From NCBI GenBank assembly GCA_018105865.1, contig CM030848.1, positions 11,288,699 to 11,352,698 on the forward strand: a stretch of 64,000 nt of DNA. Direction: 5' to 3'. Source of the DNA: Metaphire vulgaris. Taxonomy: Eukaryota; Annelida; Clitellata; Crassiclitellata; Megascolecidae. Shown in pieces: positions 1 through 62,830 of this stretch. The notes below the pieces were generated by a model. That model was not told the DNA's origin, searched no databases, and worked only from the letters and a program-made list of their open reading frames with translations. Position 1 is the first letter of the stretch; each line of letters opens with the position of its first letter. The position numbers were made by a program, and so were the translations under genes.

Positions 1-189
1 GAAGAAGAAAGAGAGCTTCCATTGTCTTTCCGTAGTTTATTTTGTACCACGCAATTCATTTGGGTCTATTCATTCCTTTATTCCCTTTCATTTGATTCAT
101 TCATTTTTTATCGCCTAGCTTTCAAGTTAACCTACTTCAAACCGTGTGTTGATACATCTTTTCTTGTACTCCTCCCTCTGCCCATTTTT

Positions 190-267
190 CCTCCTCCTCC
201 TCCTCCTCCTCCTCCTTCTTCTTCTTCTTCTTCTTCTTCTTCTTCTTCTTCTTCTTCTTCTTCTTCT
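190..267. repeat. (TCC)n then (TTC)n microsatellite
   Basis: A run of TCC triplets passes directly into TTC triplets, giving a pure pyrimidine strand of about 78 bases. It creates an artificial Pro-rich then Ser-rich open frame that is not a gene. Confidence 0.95.
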
Positions 268-879
268 TTCTACCAAAAGAGTGAATGCCATTCTACTGAA
301 ATAACGGTAGCGTTCTACTGAAATAATGGTAGTCGTCTGGGGAAACGAATCTATTTATTTCTCTTCAGCCTGCCGCAGCAGCAGCATTTTGGTCAATAGT
401 TTTGGCAATGATTAATTAGTATTGTCGCCCCCAAAACATTGTCGACGACAGAACAACACTCCTGTTGAATGCTGCTGAATTTTCTTGAATAAAAAAGAGA
501 TAGAAAAATTGCTCAGAGGTGAACTGTTTTCATTTCAAATTTCAAATACATTTGAGACTTGGTTCAAAACAAAAGTAACTTAGGCCTATAGTCCCGGTCT
601 ATTTAATAGGCAAGAGCTTCAATATCTTCCTGAAAATGAAATTGATATCTGGTAATATAATTGGTTACCAGGATCTGTTCCATGATTGACAAAGCACAAT
701 AGAATAAATAAGTAAGTAAGTAAAATCTCGCTTTGTACGTATAGTATTTTAGACGTTTGTCGATAGGCGCATTCGTTGAAATGAAAACGTTACACAACTC
801 AAATGCTTATTGCTGTCTATACTTTATATTTAATTTCTTTATTATGTATATTCGATTAATTTAACCTATATATTTAATT

Positions 880-1230
880 CTTTTGGTCATTCGTCCTCGT
901 CGTCTGCTGCTGCTGACATCGATTCCTATCACGTGATCGATTAATTCCCGCGCTGTCCGTGTGGTCGGATTAAAGTTCAGGCCTCTCTCTCCTTCTGCTT
1001 CGTCGGCGTCAGTGAGACGTTAATTATATCGGCATCTGGGATTTCGTGATCGACCGTCTCGTGCCACTAGCTCCGGTCATGCCGCTTGTCGTGTCCTGAT
1101 CCTCTCTGACCGGTCGAACGAAGAGAAAAGTCGCGAAGAAGCGGCCAATAGTTCGCCGTTTCGCCTTTTTTTTGTACAGTCCTCGCGCGCCTCTATAGAG
1201 CGTCGGTAGAAAAACAGATAATTCTACTGG
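880..1230. other. GC-rich single-copy stretch with an E-box palindrome
   Basis: Compared with its AT-rich surroundings this stretch is rich in CpG and contains no recognisable repeat. It holds the palindrome TCACGTGA at 929-936, flanked on both sides by ATCGAT-like hexamers. It has the texture of a promoter or untranslated exon, but no coding exon with good splice sites is visible. Function is inference only. Confidence 0.3.
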
Positions 1231-1377
1231 ATTCTACTTTCACCCTTGTGTCAATTTCAGGGTGGTTGGAGTAACTGGAGCTAAACAACTCCCCAAGCCG
1301 ACAATTTGATTTTTAAGATTTTCCATCTTTTTAAAGAAAGATTTGTCCTAGTTTTTAAAAAAGTAAACACAGCAGTT

Positions 1378-1520
<143 letters not shown>

Positions 1521-2021
1521 TAGAAAGATGCTCGCTTCGCTCGCGCTCGCTTCTGCTCGCGGTGCAGGATAATACTAAAAACCCAACCATTGAATTCATG
1601 CTGAACAACGTTTCAATGATGTACTGTACATACGCCACCTAGCCAAGCTTTGTTAATAATTAGGCCTAAGTATTGCCAATGCTCTTGATGAATTTCCACC
1701 ACGACTCGCCATTACTATTTATACTCAAAGCGCAACGTTCCTGCCAAGCTCTGCGCCACGTAATAATTAGGTATGTACGTTAAAATCACGCAACTGTGAC
1801 CATTTGTGACGCTGTACACGTATTTTTGTGTACGTTAAAATGTATGTACGTTAGCAACTTTCTCAAGCTACGAACAATTGTTACCAATAGCAACGTAGAA
1901 CATCGCCCACCAACGCATAGCGACGTAAGGACTAAACCGTCTACCAATAGTCAACCAATGAGAACGCTTGAAGGTAACAGACATACAGAATAAGGATTTT
2001 AATATTATAGATTTTTAATAA

Positions 2022-2118
2022 TAATAATAATAATAATAATAATGCGTTTAGTAGTAGTAGTAGTAGTAGTAGTAGGTAGTAGTAGCAGTAGTAGTAGTAA
2101 TAGTGGTAGTAGTATTTA
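2022..2118. repeat. (AAT)n and (AGT)n microsatellites
   Basis: Short AAT tandem array followed by an AGT array with scattered interruptions (AGC, AAT). Confidence 0.9.
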
Positions 2119-2253
2119 ACGCCATTGCGTTTATTGTCAGACGAAACACTATTCAGGCCTATTTGAACACTTACTCAATGCCTATTTCATGTAGGCAGGA
2201 TGATCAATTCTTTTACCCGCTCTCTCGCATCTCAGTATGTTTACTCCGGTAGT

Positions 2254-2450
2254 CATGGGCGTCCACAGAAATTGTTCCAGGGGGGTGCAAAACAAGGTCT
2301 TGTGACGAAAGAAATTTAAAAATTTTCCAGACAGGTGCAAAACAAGGTTTTGTGACAAAAGAAACAAGTAATTTTACTTTTTTCATAACTCCACAATTTT
2401 TCCAGGGGGGTGCAATTACACCCCCTTGCACCCCCCTCCGGACGCCCATG
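2254..2450. mobile_element. hAT-like MITE, CATGGGCGTCC ends
   Basis: The 197-bp element begins CATGGGCGTCC and ends with the inverted form GGACGCCCATG. It is flanked by an exact 8-bp direct repeat, CCGGTAGT, at 2246-2253 and 2451-2458, as expected for hAT transposition. The interior has G-runs near one end and C-runs near the other, and two copies of an ACAAGGT(C/T)TTGTGAC segment. No transposase is encoded. Related ends occur at 11439-11602 and 20006-20250. Confidence 0.85.
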
Positions 2451-2699
2451 CCGGTAGTCAGGAGTTCGATGAATCAGTCACGAGTTTTCTTAAGAACACT
2501 TACTCTTTCACAGACAAAATTTCAAATAATTAAGCTTCTATGTTTCAGACCTACAATGCAATTATCTAAAATTGCATCATCTTTGGAAGCAACTGCACTT
2601 TCTCCTCTACCCCCTCCCTACCCCCATGCCATCGTACTATACAGCGCCAGAGATTCGCCCTTGTACTGTATATTATTGCCTGATTGCTTTTCGAGAGAG

Positions 2700-3331
2700 A
2701 ATAGTACTGTATAAAACACTGTGGTGGCAGGTTAGGTTGTGGGAAACTACGCGAACCGAAGATTACAAAGTCCGTTTTAATATAATACATAATGCCTCTG
2801 ATGTTAGTTTATACGCTCCTCGCCATCTTCTGCTTCTTTTCGCATCATATTGTGTACCCTACAATGGAGCGACCAGAAGCGATCGCCTAAATCCACCCCC
2901 CGCTGACCACAGCCCTCAATCGACGCTTCCAGTTTTCAGTTGCGGAGATCAAATATACAGTTCCTGCATCCTTGACCCTATGGCGTTCTCTAGTGTTCCA
3001 GAATTCCTGACCAAAAACGTTTGCAGAGAGGAGAACACCGATTTCAAGTAATGTCGCACGCCTGTCTGCCGAAGTTCTTATGTTGTCGATTTTTTGAGAG
3101 TTCTCATATTTCCTCATCAGCATTTGTGCCGATATTAAGAAAGTTCGATGTTTCAACGAGAAGTTTGGAGGGGGTATTGCCATATTCACTGATCTACCAG
3201 TCTCGTCATTTTGCCACTTCTTTCCTAAGTAATCTTAAGACTTACATATTCACCATCGGTTACACGTAGTATTGTAAAGCGCTCTTGTCTTTGGCCATTT
3301 TGCCATGATTATTGCGCTATATAAATTGTTT

Positions 3332-3333
<2 letters not shown>
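2700..3333 (+). mobile_element. Degenerate LINE 3' end
   Basis: The segment ends in TAAAGCGCTCTTGTC followed by GCGCTATATAAATTG, the same terminal sequence found after a LINE C-terminal coding remnant at 49495-49560. Just upstream, a frame ends in residues resembling LKTYIF, the usual end of CR1/L2-type reverse transcriptase proteins. The coding part is otherwise too decayed to assign. An (AAT)n array follows at once. Confidence 0.5.

Positions 3334-3417
<84 letters not shown>
3334..3417. repeat. (AAT)n microsatellite at LINE tail
   Basis: Uninterrupted AAT array of roughly 84 bases starting directly at the end of the LINE-like 3' terminus, suggesting that the tail seeded the microsatellite. 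Confidence 0.9.
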
Positions 3418-4079
3418 GTAATCCGTGATTGTGGTTGTTTTGTGGCAACGATCAATGCGTGCAACGTGGACGCGCTCACGAAATAAAGTAAGTAAGCAAA
3501 TTGTCTAGTCTGCAGACCGACTTCCTCTGTTCGGTTTGATAGTAAAACGCACCCGTTGATCCTTCTTTTTCAAAAGAGAGGAAGGAGACGCAGGGAACGT
3601 CTAATGACGTCACTGCTCGGTGACTCATGAAATGAAGTAGTTTCCGGTTAAGATGAACGGACACTGATCGCCACGCGTGGTAGTAGTTTCCTCCTTCTCC
3701 CCGCTCCCCGACCCCCCCCCAACCCCGCCGATCAGAAGTTTATGCGTGATTTCACGCCGTCGAATGAATCGAGTCATTCAACGAAGCGACGTTCAACGGG
3801 AGAATAACTAATCTTCGATTGCAACTCTCGCTGCGGACACAACTTGTAGAGAAAAATACAAAGTGTCGGGGTTTTTTCTACAGAAAATATTATTTAACCT
3901 ATAGAAAGATTTCTCTGTTTGCAATGATGAATAGATTCCGGTGGAAATCGATGTAAAAAAACCTAGCTAACCGAAAACAGGTAAAATTCGAGGAAGCCGC
4001 TGGGTGAACCAAAGAACGACCAATGTGAAACATATATGGCTGTGGATCAAAGGGGTCATATATATAATATTATATATGC

Positions 4080-4082
<3 letters not shown>

Positions 4083-4128
<46 letters not shown>
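4083..4128. repeat. (AT)n microsatellite
   Basis: Pure TA dinucleotide array of about 46 bases. Confidence 0.95.
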
Positions 4129-4132
<4 letters not shown>

Positions 4133-4535
4133 ACAGAGTATGCGAATTCAGTGAAAATATAGTCGCCAAAATAATTTAACTGATGGCTTTGATGCCAAGA
4201 ATCTCGCGATTTGGCACAATTAGAACAAGCCACGTTTATTTGACTGTTGCCCCTCAATAGTAATAATTGTTTGACGCAGGGCATCGACTTCAAAAGTTTT
4301 TCGTTTATGGCAAATATTGGGCTAATATTGGACTTTAGATGTAGGCCTATTAGACTTTTTGTCGCGTGAGACAATTTCCAACAGAACCTTACTGAAAATT
4401 TGTGCGTCTGTGAACTGCGATACACATATTTAGAGCTACTTTTTCCCGTGACTATATTTGCTTTATTGAAGAAGGTCGTTGAATATGTAGGCATTTATAT
4501 TCTCCCACTTCTAAATAGTCTTTGTCTCTTTCAAT

Positions 4536-4746
4536 CAGTGGCGGCTCCAGGATTTGGCAAGTTGGCGGGGGTGGGTGGGTGTTGGGGTTGCAAACTCAAC
4601 TTCTAAGCATGGAGACCGACTATTTCTCATAATTAATCACATATAGGAAGACTATCACCCTCGAAGTGGGCCACTGTGGAGTCAGGCATTCAATACTGGG
4701 GGAGCAAAGGGTATCTCCTAGCCCCCCTCCTGTGGAGCCGCATCTG
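4536..4746. mobile_element. hAT-like MITE, CAGTGGCGGCTCC ends
   Basis: The left end is CAGTGGCGGCTCCAGG; the right end is a degraded inverted copy, CCTGTGGAGCCGCATCTG. Flanks are CTTTCAAT (4528-4535) and GTTTCAAT (4747-4754), an 8-bp duplication with one change. The same ends are better preserved at 33544-33718. No coding capacity. Confidence 0.75.
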
Positions 4747-5071
4747 GTTTCAATTTTACTTTTTAATTATTTACTTATATAATCATCTTGAACACCCACC
4801 CCCAATATTGATGCCGCATAATTTCGCGAGGGCGAGTCGCCCCTCCCCCGCCGTCCCCCACCCACCGTCCGCCGTCAATCGACCATGATGCACTTCCGTC
4901 GATCGTAAGTGCAGATCGGTCATGCTCTGCGCTCGGCATAATTGCATAACGGCGTCTGATGCGGCCCCGGCGTCGTCATGGAAACCGTTCTCATTAGCCG
5001 TCGAAAATCTATTTTGCTTCGACGTTAACGACTCCAAGTCCGTCCCTCCGTCCTTCATTCATTCATCCTTC

Positions 5072-25235
<20,164 letters not shown>

Positions 25236-25239
25236 TTTT

Positions 25240-25245
25240 AATAAA
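25240..25245 (+). terminator. Polyadenylation signal of the CUB gene
   Basis: AATAAA begins five bases after the TGA stop, followed within 15-40 bases by GT/T-rich sequence (GTCCGGTGT, TTAGTTGTTCGTTTTC). This implies a very short 3'UTR. Confidence 0.65.
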
Positions 25246-25548
25246 ATGCTGTCCGGTGTACAGTTTAGTTGTTCGTTTTCTAGTCTATACTCTATAGACT
25301 TGATGGAACCAAGCCTTGCTTTCAGCCATCTAAATGATCTAAGTAAGTAGGTAAGTAAAACCATCAGGGCGTGAGAAAGATGGCACGGCTCGCTTCTCTA
25401 TCGCGAACCCCCCTGCCGGAAAATGGTACACAGGCGTAAACTTCTATTAGGCCTCTAGGCTAGAGTCCCCCAATTTTTGATAGGCTAACATGGGATGGGG
25501 AAGGTATAGAGGTTGGCCCTGCTTTTCCAAGTTTGCGCCAATGGTATA

Positions 25549-25930
25549 GGGGTCGTCCATAAATGACATAACGCGATTTTGGCACTTTTTTGACCTCTCT
25601 CTACGTAACGCGACGTAACAAAACGTCAGACCCCCTAAAATATGACGTAACAACGGACCTCCTCCCATTTTCGTCTTCCAAAAAGTCTTGACAAGCAAAA
25701 AAGATCATCTTTGCATTCTTTCCTCTCGAAACACTCTGACAAGCAAAAAAGGTAATCCTTGTATTTTTTTCCTCTCCGAAAACCCTGACGAGCAAAAAAA
25801 GGTCAAAAGTCATCACTTGAATTTTTTCATTGCGTTACGTGACATTTACGGACCCCCCCCGTCGTCACACTTCGTAACGAATTGCCGGACCCCCTCCCCT
25901 AACAGCATTACGTAATTTGTGGACGACCCC
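25549..25930. mobile_element. MITE with GGGGTCGTCC ends and tandem internal motif
   Basis: A 382-bp element with ends GGGGTCGTCCATAAATGAC and GTAATTTGTGGACGACCCC. Flanks are ATGGTATA (25541-25548) and ATAGTATA (25931-25938), an 8-bp duplication with one change. The interior has three tandem copies, about 50 bases apart, of a motif close to TGACAAGCAAAAAAGGTAATC, starting near 25688, 25738 and 25787. Confidence 0.88.
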
Positions 25931-26374
25931 ATAGTATAAAAATCAAGATTATGAATATGACAATTGATTCCGATTGTGTTTATTTATTTTAAATATTTTG
26001 GTGAAACTTACAGAGGACAGTTGCACAGAACTCGTAGCTTTTAAAAAAATAAGTTAATTTTATTCAATGATTCTTTTGTAAAAGGGCATGTTTTCTGAGC
26101 AATTTCAAAGTGGAAAATATATTGGTTTTTCCTTCAGTCTTTTATCCATCTCCTACTCTGAAATTCACCACTTTGACCCAAGCTTTTGCAGGTGCATTTG
26201 AAGTGTCAACAAATGACACCTTTGTGTATAAGAAATGGTGCTATAAACACAAACCATTTTTGTTAATACCTGTTGCTATTGATACTCTTTCCATAAACTC
26301 TGCCACGTTCCACTCACAGGACCATTAGGCCTAATGCAGCCACGAGGGGCACAATGGAGTATGGATCCAACGAC

Positions 26375-26420
26375 ACATACACATGTGTATACATGTACAT
26401 GTGCATACATGTACATGTCC
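26375..26420. repeat. ACATGT palindrome cluster
   Basis: Several ACATGT and ATGTACAT words in succession form a self-complementary patch of about 45 bases. Confidence 0.7.
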
Positions 26421-26505
26421 TGACATATAATGCAAAGTCCTCTAGAGTACTGTAGGTTCTTGCGAATTGCCAGACTTGTAGGTCGGCACTGAACTCCGTT
26501 TCAAG

Positions 26506-26706
26506 CAGGCCCGGATTAAGGTCCGAGTGGGCCGGGGGGCTGAGAAAAAAAGGCCGTCGCCTATACTGATAGTCTCTGACGAGCACAAAAAAGGTCATCG
26601 CCCTTTCAAATCGTGCTGACGAGCAAAAAAAAGCTTATCTCGAAAATCGGTGGGCCTATTTTCATGGTGGGCCTGGGGCTGCAGCCCCCACCTTAATATG
26701 GCCCCA
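26506..26706. mobile_element. hAT-like MITE, CAGGCCCGGATTAAGG end
   Basis: Left end CAGGCCCGGATTAAGGTCC, right end CACCTTAATATGGCCCCA, with GTTTCAAG on both sides (26498-26505, 26707-26714). Two copies of the shared motif, CTGACGAGCACAAAAAAGG and CTGACGAGCAAAAAAAAGC, lie inside at about 26577 and 26617. Confidence 0.85.
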
Positions 26707-26714
26707 GTTTCAAG

Positions 26715-26992
26715 GCCCTCAAGTCAGGCGACTGGCACAGGTTAATTACCATACATGATACAGGACCATTGAGTGTCCTCATGCAATGCACCGGTTTACT
26801 ACGCGGATTAATCCGCTACTCGGTTTTCCTTCACAGTCTATTTTGCCATATCCTATACTGAAATTGACCATTGGTCAAGTGAAGGCTGAGTCGACCTTAG
26901 GGGCTTCAACGGGGCTTGAACCTCATGATCCTGATCCCTTCAGCATGCCTCTCCAGCTTGTAACCACTTCTGCCATCTTCTCGTTCGCCCCC
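26715..26992 (-). mobile_element. tRNA-derived SINE, antisense copy
   Basis: Carries GTCAGGCGACTGGCACAGG, then GCGGATTAATCCGCTACTCG, then GGGGCTTGAACCTCATGATC, reverse complements of blocks in the SINE at 14830. The tRNA-like head is at the right, so it reads on the minus strand. Confidence 0.72.
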
Positions 26993-27137
26993 TGACATAT
27001 AATAATGAAATATTACTAGTGATAATGAAGCTGTACAGTATATAGTATATATATATATATACACTATATACCCTCAGTTATTGCATATGAGAGAAATCAG
27101 TCATGTAAAATGTCATACCCTGACATGTAGGCATTTC

Positions 27138-29418
27138 TTTATTTGTGATCAAGCCATTCAAAATATTCACACCAAAAGACACAAACAGACTCTCATCATC
27201 AAAAAATATACTGAAATCCTATTATAGATTTGCACCTAGAAATAATGGCCATAAATCAACAGCAACAGAACTACTTTTTAAACAAGCAAATAAACTCATA
27301 AAAAATAGAATATCAAAATCAACTACGAATATATATATCAATGGAACCTAATTTCGTTCAGTAAACAAGTGGAAATAAAACTTTAAAATATAGGATCACA
27401 GTTAAATGAAAGTGCTGTTAAAACCATAACGCAGTTAATTTAGAAAGTTCATAAACTGTGTACAGTTCAAGTGTCACTTAATCATCACACTCGTCAACCG
27501 GTGGCATAAATTAAAACTCAATAGAACCAACAGTTTGTACAATAATTAATCACACAAAACTGAATTCCAACCGCAAATTAACACTAGCAGATACTCATAT
27601 TTGTAAACAAGGTTGTTACACTTACATGGAGGCAAACAATCATTAAAATAACTTCCAAAATATGCTGCACATTTTACACAACAATGGAATAATTAAGAGC
27701 AGCAACTGAAGTCAAATGAAATTTACTTGAAGTAGCAGCTGTGCAACACGAAAGAACAAAATGCAAAACCCATCCATGGTCGCCTTGTAGTGACCAGATG
27801 ACAGTACTAAATTATCATGAAAATGCTGCAATCTGGATAATATAATAACAACCACAGCTGTAAAATAATTATCATTCCATGATTCCTGTACATTGTACAA
27901 TACATCTTAAAATTGCTTAACACTGCACAACAAACAGTTTTAATTTCAGTATCGGATTATTTTAGCAAAAGCAACAAGTTAATACTATCCTAATTAATTA
28001 TTTCTATTTCCAATTAAATTAACAACTGATTATATTCATTGGATAATAAAAGTGAATTCGAAATCAACAGCAACAGAACAGTACTACTGTACTGTAGTAG
28101 TACTGTTCAGTGTACAAAACTGACTAGGCAATGATTGCTATCTAGTAAAATCAATAATTTTGACTAGACAACTTTAAACTGTCACCTACAAAGCTCCGCT
28201 AAAATAATACCTATAAAAAATTTCTAAATCACATCTAAACTAAATATGGATCTAAATGAAATAAATAGATAACAAATTAGTGACCAAAAGCAAAGCATTT
28301 ATCAAAATTATATAATTAATAAAACAGCACAATCCAGTTTAAAACAAACTGCTTTATCAATATCATCTATAAATACACTGTGGACTAGAAATCTAAACCA
28401 CATCAAAAACTTTTCTATAACTACAAAAGCATCCAAACAAAGTTTTCAAAAATTTCAATTTTTCCCTCTGAAATTGGCTTCTGTAGCTTAGACTAGATCT
28501 GATAAACTATACTGAAATGTATACATCAACGTGCTAGTAAGTTCAGGCTTTGATGCCAAGATTTTTTTACAAAATTACAGAGTAAGCAGCACAGTGTTCT
28601 TTCAGTGGGAAGAAAGTTTGTATTGAGGGTATCTCCAGAAATTTTCAAGAGTACAATGGGTAGCTATTACATTCTAGTAGCTAATAGAGAAATTACCCTT
28701 CTAGTCCACAGTGAAAAAATAATTATTTACAGACATCTATCTTTTAATAGATATTGAACCAAAAAACCATTAATAATAATGTTAACAGAATCTCAATGTC
28801 ATGGTCAGACTGAAAAGATAATATAAAAAAACTTTGACGCAGTTCCATCGCAACTGCTTGCTACAGGCAAAGCAGACAGAATAAAGCTCACAAAAAAGCC
28901 TGTGCCTAAAATGTCAAATGAAGAAACAATCACTAATTCCAAATTATGACGGCTGAATAAAAACAAGAAACAAACAACCGTAACGGCATCGTGAAATAAT
29001 AATGCTTATCAAATTAGGGCACTTTAACAATGGCAAAATATCACAGATTCTCTGTAAAATTCAAAGATTTTTCAGCGAACGACACAAACATTACTATTAA
29101 TTGATGGCAGGGAGTCTGTAAGATGGGGAGCTACAACTTGGGTAAAAACTTGTAACCACCGCAGTACGTTGGGAATGTGTCGGCCAAAATGCATTGTCAC
29201 TGCGATACAGCCAGTGGTAACTAAAGGTCCTCCTTGTCACAGATGAATTCAAACGCAAAGAGCCAAAATTTGACAAACTCACCAGTCACTAATAAATTAA
29301 ATCACGAAAAGCCAAAATTTAAGATTCCACAATGTCTCTAAAGAATTGCATATATATTTTCTTTCATGTGCTCAGTACAGAGATTGGTTCAATAATCCAG
29401 CATCGCCACTGCTCACTA

Positions 29419-29488
<70 letters not shown>

Positions 29489-30454
29489 ACACACACACGC
29501 CAAGTTATTTAAGTCACGCAAAACTGTCTTCCATCATATTGCTATATTAAGGGAATATCACATGCTTGATATAACTAGATTGGAACAATCAAAACTCTTA
29601 CAAGAGATGCACCAAATGAAACATTTAACAATTAATTACAAACAACCAAAAGTACATTGCTTAAGGCACAGCATACATATTACATTTAAAAGCCATTTTC
29701 AAATAGAACCAGTTTAATTGCAATAAAATCAATAAACTGTTGATTCTTTGCATATAATTGGAGTTGATATCAAATTCGTAATTATGCATTTCAATAAAAC
29801 AAGCAGTAGAGTAACTCCACTGCTGCACAATAAAAGGCAATAATGCTGCAGGACCAAACACACATAGAGCACAATTTTGTGTCTGGAAAGATAGTATAAA
29901 AGATTCTAAATATTACTCAATATCTTCAAACCCCAAAGCTGCTCCACACTGTACAATCACTTAAAGTACTGTCATTACATCACAAATTTAAAGTTATTTA
30001 AAGCCACAAATTTATAAAAATATAGTACAGTCATGTACAACTGCTGAAAAAGGTTATAAAATAACAGTAATCAAATAACAGTAATCAGCTATACAAAATA
30101 ACAGTTTTCAGCTGTACATTATATTATGTAACAATAATTACAAGCATACAGCATATAGCAACAATTGAAACCATATATTTAGTTAATAAAACAGTTTCTT
30201 ATGCAGTTTTATTAGCACTGCATATCACTTGAATGGCTTTACATAATCAGAATAACCAGTAAACGCTCGTTACAGTTGTCATAAAAACAGCTCAAATCAA
30301 GCTTCACAACTGTAACATAAGACATCAAAATGTCATACTCCTAAATTCACATCACAACAGTGAATGTCGTCGTCAGAAGGTTCGCTGCCCACACATTCAC
30401 ACATCAGAATACTGTTTCGTTAAAACTTTCAAATGCAAGGTGTACGTAGTCGCA
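27138..30454 (-). other. AT-rich low-repeat region, probably PLD 3'UTR
   Basis: About 3.3 kb with almost no recognisable repeats apart from (TC)n at 29422-29488, directly downstream of the PLD stop codon. TTTATT (minus-strand AATAAA) occurs at 27138-27143 and again near 30207, so the transcript end cannot be fixed. Scattered short open frames here look non-coding. Confidence 0.45.
29422..29488. repeat. (TC)n microsatellite
   Basis: TC array of about 67 bases within the AT-rich region downstream of PLD. Confidence 0.95.
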
Positions 30455-60333
<29,879 letters not shown>

Positions 60334-60339
60334 GGCCAA

Positions 60340-61715
60340 TTAGTAAATGTCTGGCTCTTCAATAGCTATAGACTCTGTCTCCTTGATCTTTCTGCTGCCT
60401 TTGATACTATAGATCACAAAATCCTACTGAAACGCCTTTCCCTCTGGTTTGGAATATCTTCTGTAGCTCACCGCTGGTTCCAATCCTATCTCCAATCTAG
60501 ATCTTTTCAAGTTTCATGCCAGAATCAAACTTCATCACCTTCCGATCTATACTATGGAGTACCACAAGGATCTGTCCTTGGACCGGTTTTGTTCAGTCTC
60601 TACACTACCCCACTGTCATCCTTAATCAACTCTCTCAAATTGAATCATCAACTTTATGCAGATGACACTCAATTATTTCTTTCGTTTACTCCATCTTCCT
60701 TTAAGGCATCAATCTCTGAACTAGAGTCAGCATTTTTGTCAATCTCATCGTGGATGTCAGCTAATCTCCTTGCCCTCAATCCCTCCAAAACAGAATTTCT
60801 CTTATTTGGACTGCCACAACAACTGAAAAAATTGAAAATCCCACACTGATTTTAGCCCCAGATACAATAATAACCCTGTTCCAACTGCAAAAATCTTGGA
60901 TTTACTTTTGACTCCTCCCTAAATTTTGAAGCTCACATATCTCAACTATCAAAACCTGTTATGCTCACATTCGTGATCTACGTCGCCTTCGTCCCTACCT
61001 TGATATTAAAACTGCTTCCACTATTGCCACTTCAATAGTTCACTCTAAGTTAGACTACTGCAACTCACTGTTTCACAATCTTCCAAAGGCTTCCATATGT
61101 AAACTCAATCGATTCAAAATGCCTTAGCTCGTGCAGTAACTAAATCGCCTAAATTTTGCCACATTACACCATTACTCAAATCTCTCCACTGGCTCAAAAT
61201 AACAGAACGCATTGAATATAAAATAATATCGATGACTTATAACTCACTTCATACATCAAAACCAGTCTACCTAAGAAATCTGATAATTCCACAACAACCT
61301 GGATCTACTAGATCCTCTTCACATGTAACTCTCCTTCGACCTCTGAATCAATCATCTCTCAAAATTTGCAATCGTGCTTTTTCATATGCGGCACCTGAGC
61401 TTTGGAACTCAATTCCAATATCCCTTCGCTGTCTACATCAAAGCCAAATAACAAACTCTGAGTCACAATTTTCTCCCCTTCTTGCAACATCTCCTCATGT
61501 TTTTCTTTCTAAACTAAAATCATTTCTCTTTATAAAATCATTTCCTCCATAGCTATAGCATCCTGCCCACTTGCCCTTCTGATTAAATGACCCGGCATGA
61601 ATGACCCACCTTTGGCTATAGCTACTTCATTTGAGATTGAGCGCGTAGGAATAAGGAGCTACTTCGGTGCATCTTTTGAAAGCGCTTTAGAAATTAACGA
61701 GATTTTACTTTTTTA
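60340..61715 (+). pseudogene. LINE, 5'-truncated reverse transcriptase copy
   Basis: Starts inside the reverse transcriptase at LDLSAAFDTIDHKILL and continues QSYLQSRSFQVSCQNQ, YGVPQGSVLGPVLFSLY and the catalytic YADDTQLF, then LNPSKTEFLLFG. Stops and frameshifts follow from 60848, but the C-terminal frame 61232-61552 retains APELWNSIPISL and LKSFLF. It ends with AAAGCGCTTTAGAAATTAAC and a TTTTAC-rich tail. CR1/L2-type by motif style. Confidence 0.9.
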
Positions 61716-62164
61716 CTTATAGACCTTAAGTGTGCTCATAGTCCTTATATAATACTAGGAGCAAAGAACTAAAGCCGCAAAGAACTAAAGCCTACGGCAG
61801 CTTTAGTTCATTGCTATGAGTGTGCTATAAGTTCTTCTGGCGAATATAAAGTAAACACTAGAGACCTTATTTCTTTTTTTGAGCCGCCAGTAGCGACCAT
61901 AGATTTATTCATCACTATGGATTTATTATAATATAAAGTCTATGAGTAGCGTCAGCGTAAATACAGTAATAATAATAATAATAATTGTTATTATTATTAT
62001 TCATAATATTTATATAATAATTTGTTTAAAATTTATCCGTTTAAAGTGATAATTAGTAATTGGCATGCTAAATTTCTGGATAGATACTAATCTATACGCC
62101 TAGGCCCTATAGTCAGTCTGTGTTGCATAAGACTTAGTAAGTTAGTAGGGCCTGTAGGCCTAAA
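61716..62164. other. Intergenic stretch with an imperfect palindrome
   Basis: AACTAAAGCCGCAAAGAACTAAAGCC and GGCAGCTTTAGTTC near 61770-61812 can pair. (AAT)n/(ATT)n patch at 61966-62003. No gene seen. Confidence 0.55.
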
Positions 62165-62354
62165 CAGTGGCGTAGCCACGGGGGTTTGGGGTTAACCCCC
62201 CCTTGGACGGCGGAAAAAATTTTTAAATGTATTCCCATGCAATTTTTATTTTTTGAGGCGATTTTTGGCAATTTTTTGGGTGAAAACCTCCTTGGCGGCT
62301 ATTGAAGAAATTTTTTTCAACCCCCCCCTTCCGGAAATCCTGGCTACGCCACTG
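62165..62354. mobile_element. hAT-like MITE, exact duplication
   Basis: A 190-bp element with ends CAGTGGCGTAGCCACGG and AATCCTGGCTACGCCACTG, flanked by GGCCTAAA at 62157-62164 and 62355-62362. G-run near the left and C-run near the right ends. Confidence 0.92.
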
Positions 62355-62399
62355 GGCCTAAAGGAATATTGCGTGAGCTTGTCAGATACGTCGACAATA

Positions 62400-62830
62400 T
62401 GTATGAGTACCATATTCTGCCTTAGAATCTGCCTTCAGGTATACAAAACACTTTACTACAAAGAACCCAGTTACCTTCTTTCAAAACTTTCTGTACAAGC
62501 AAACAAATACTCGACCAGATCCTCATCTGCAATAGTTCTCTCCATCTCCCATACTCGGACAGTTCTTGGTTCTCGTGCTTTCTCAGTGGCCGCCCCAAAA
62601 CTCTGGAACTCATTGCCTCAGCATGTTCGCATTGCAGATTCATTACAAATTTTTAGAGCAAGATTAAAGACCCATCTTTTTGACCGGGCTTATCCACCAT
62701 AGACTGTCACCCGTTTGTTCGGCCGAATACCCTGGATTTGACCTGGATCTTTAGTGATTTGGATTTGGTGTGCCATCGGTTGATGCTCCTGTGCATTATG
62801 AAAGTGGCGCTATAGAAGTTTAAGATTAGA
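62400..62830 (+). pseudogene. LINE C-terminal remnant and 3' end (family 2)
   Basis: The frame contains LQVYKTLYYKEPSYLLSKL, GSRAFSVAAPKLWNSLPQHV and FRARLKTHLFDRAYPP followed by a stop. The 3' end reads AAAGTGGCGCTATAGAAGTT, then an (AGATT)n-like tail. It is the reference 3' end for tails at 17042, 19385 and 33735. Confidence 0.85.

Larger units (their letters stand above)
25246..27137. other. Convergent intergenic region, repeat-rich part
   Basis: Contains two MITEs (25549-25930, 26506-26706), a reverse SINE (26715-26992), an ACATGT-rich patch (26375-26420) and a short AT array (27046-27062). The stretch 25940-26370 is AT-rich with no recognised gene. Confidence 0.7.

Noticed and set aside
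2254..2450. Solo LTR
   Set aside because: Ends are CA...TG by chance, but the terminal inverted repeat is 11 bases and the target duplication 8 bp, which fits hAT better than an LTR.
2572..3051. 159-codon open frame
   Set aside because: No recognisable domain, overlaps a decayed LINE 3' end, and lacks splice or start context.
27145..27351. Short frame rich in Lys and Asn
   Set aside because: Lies in the AT-rich stretch beyond PLD; composition explains it and no family resemblance is seen.
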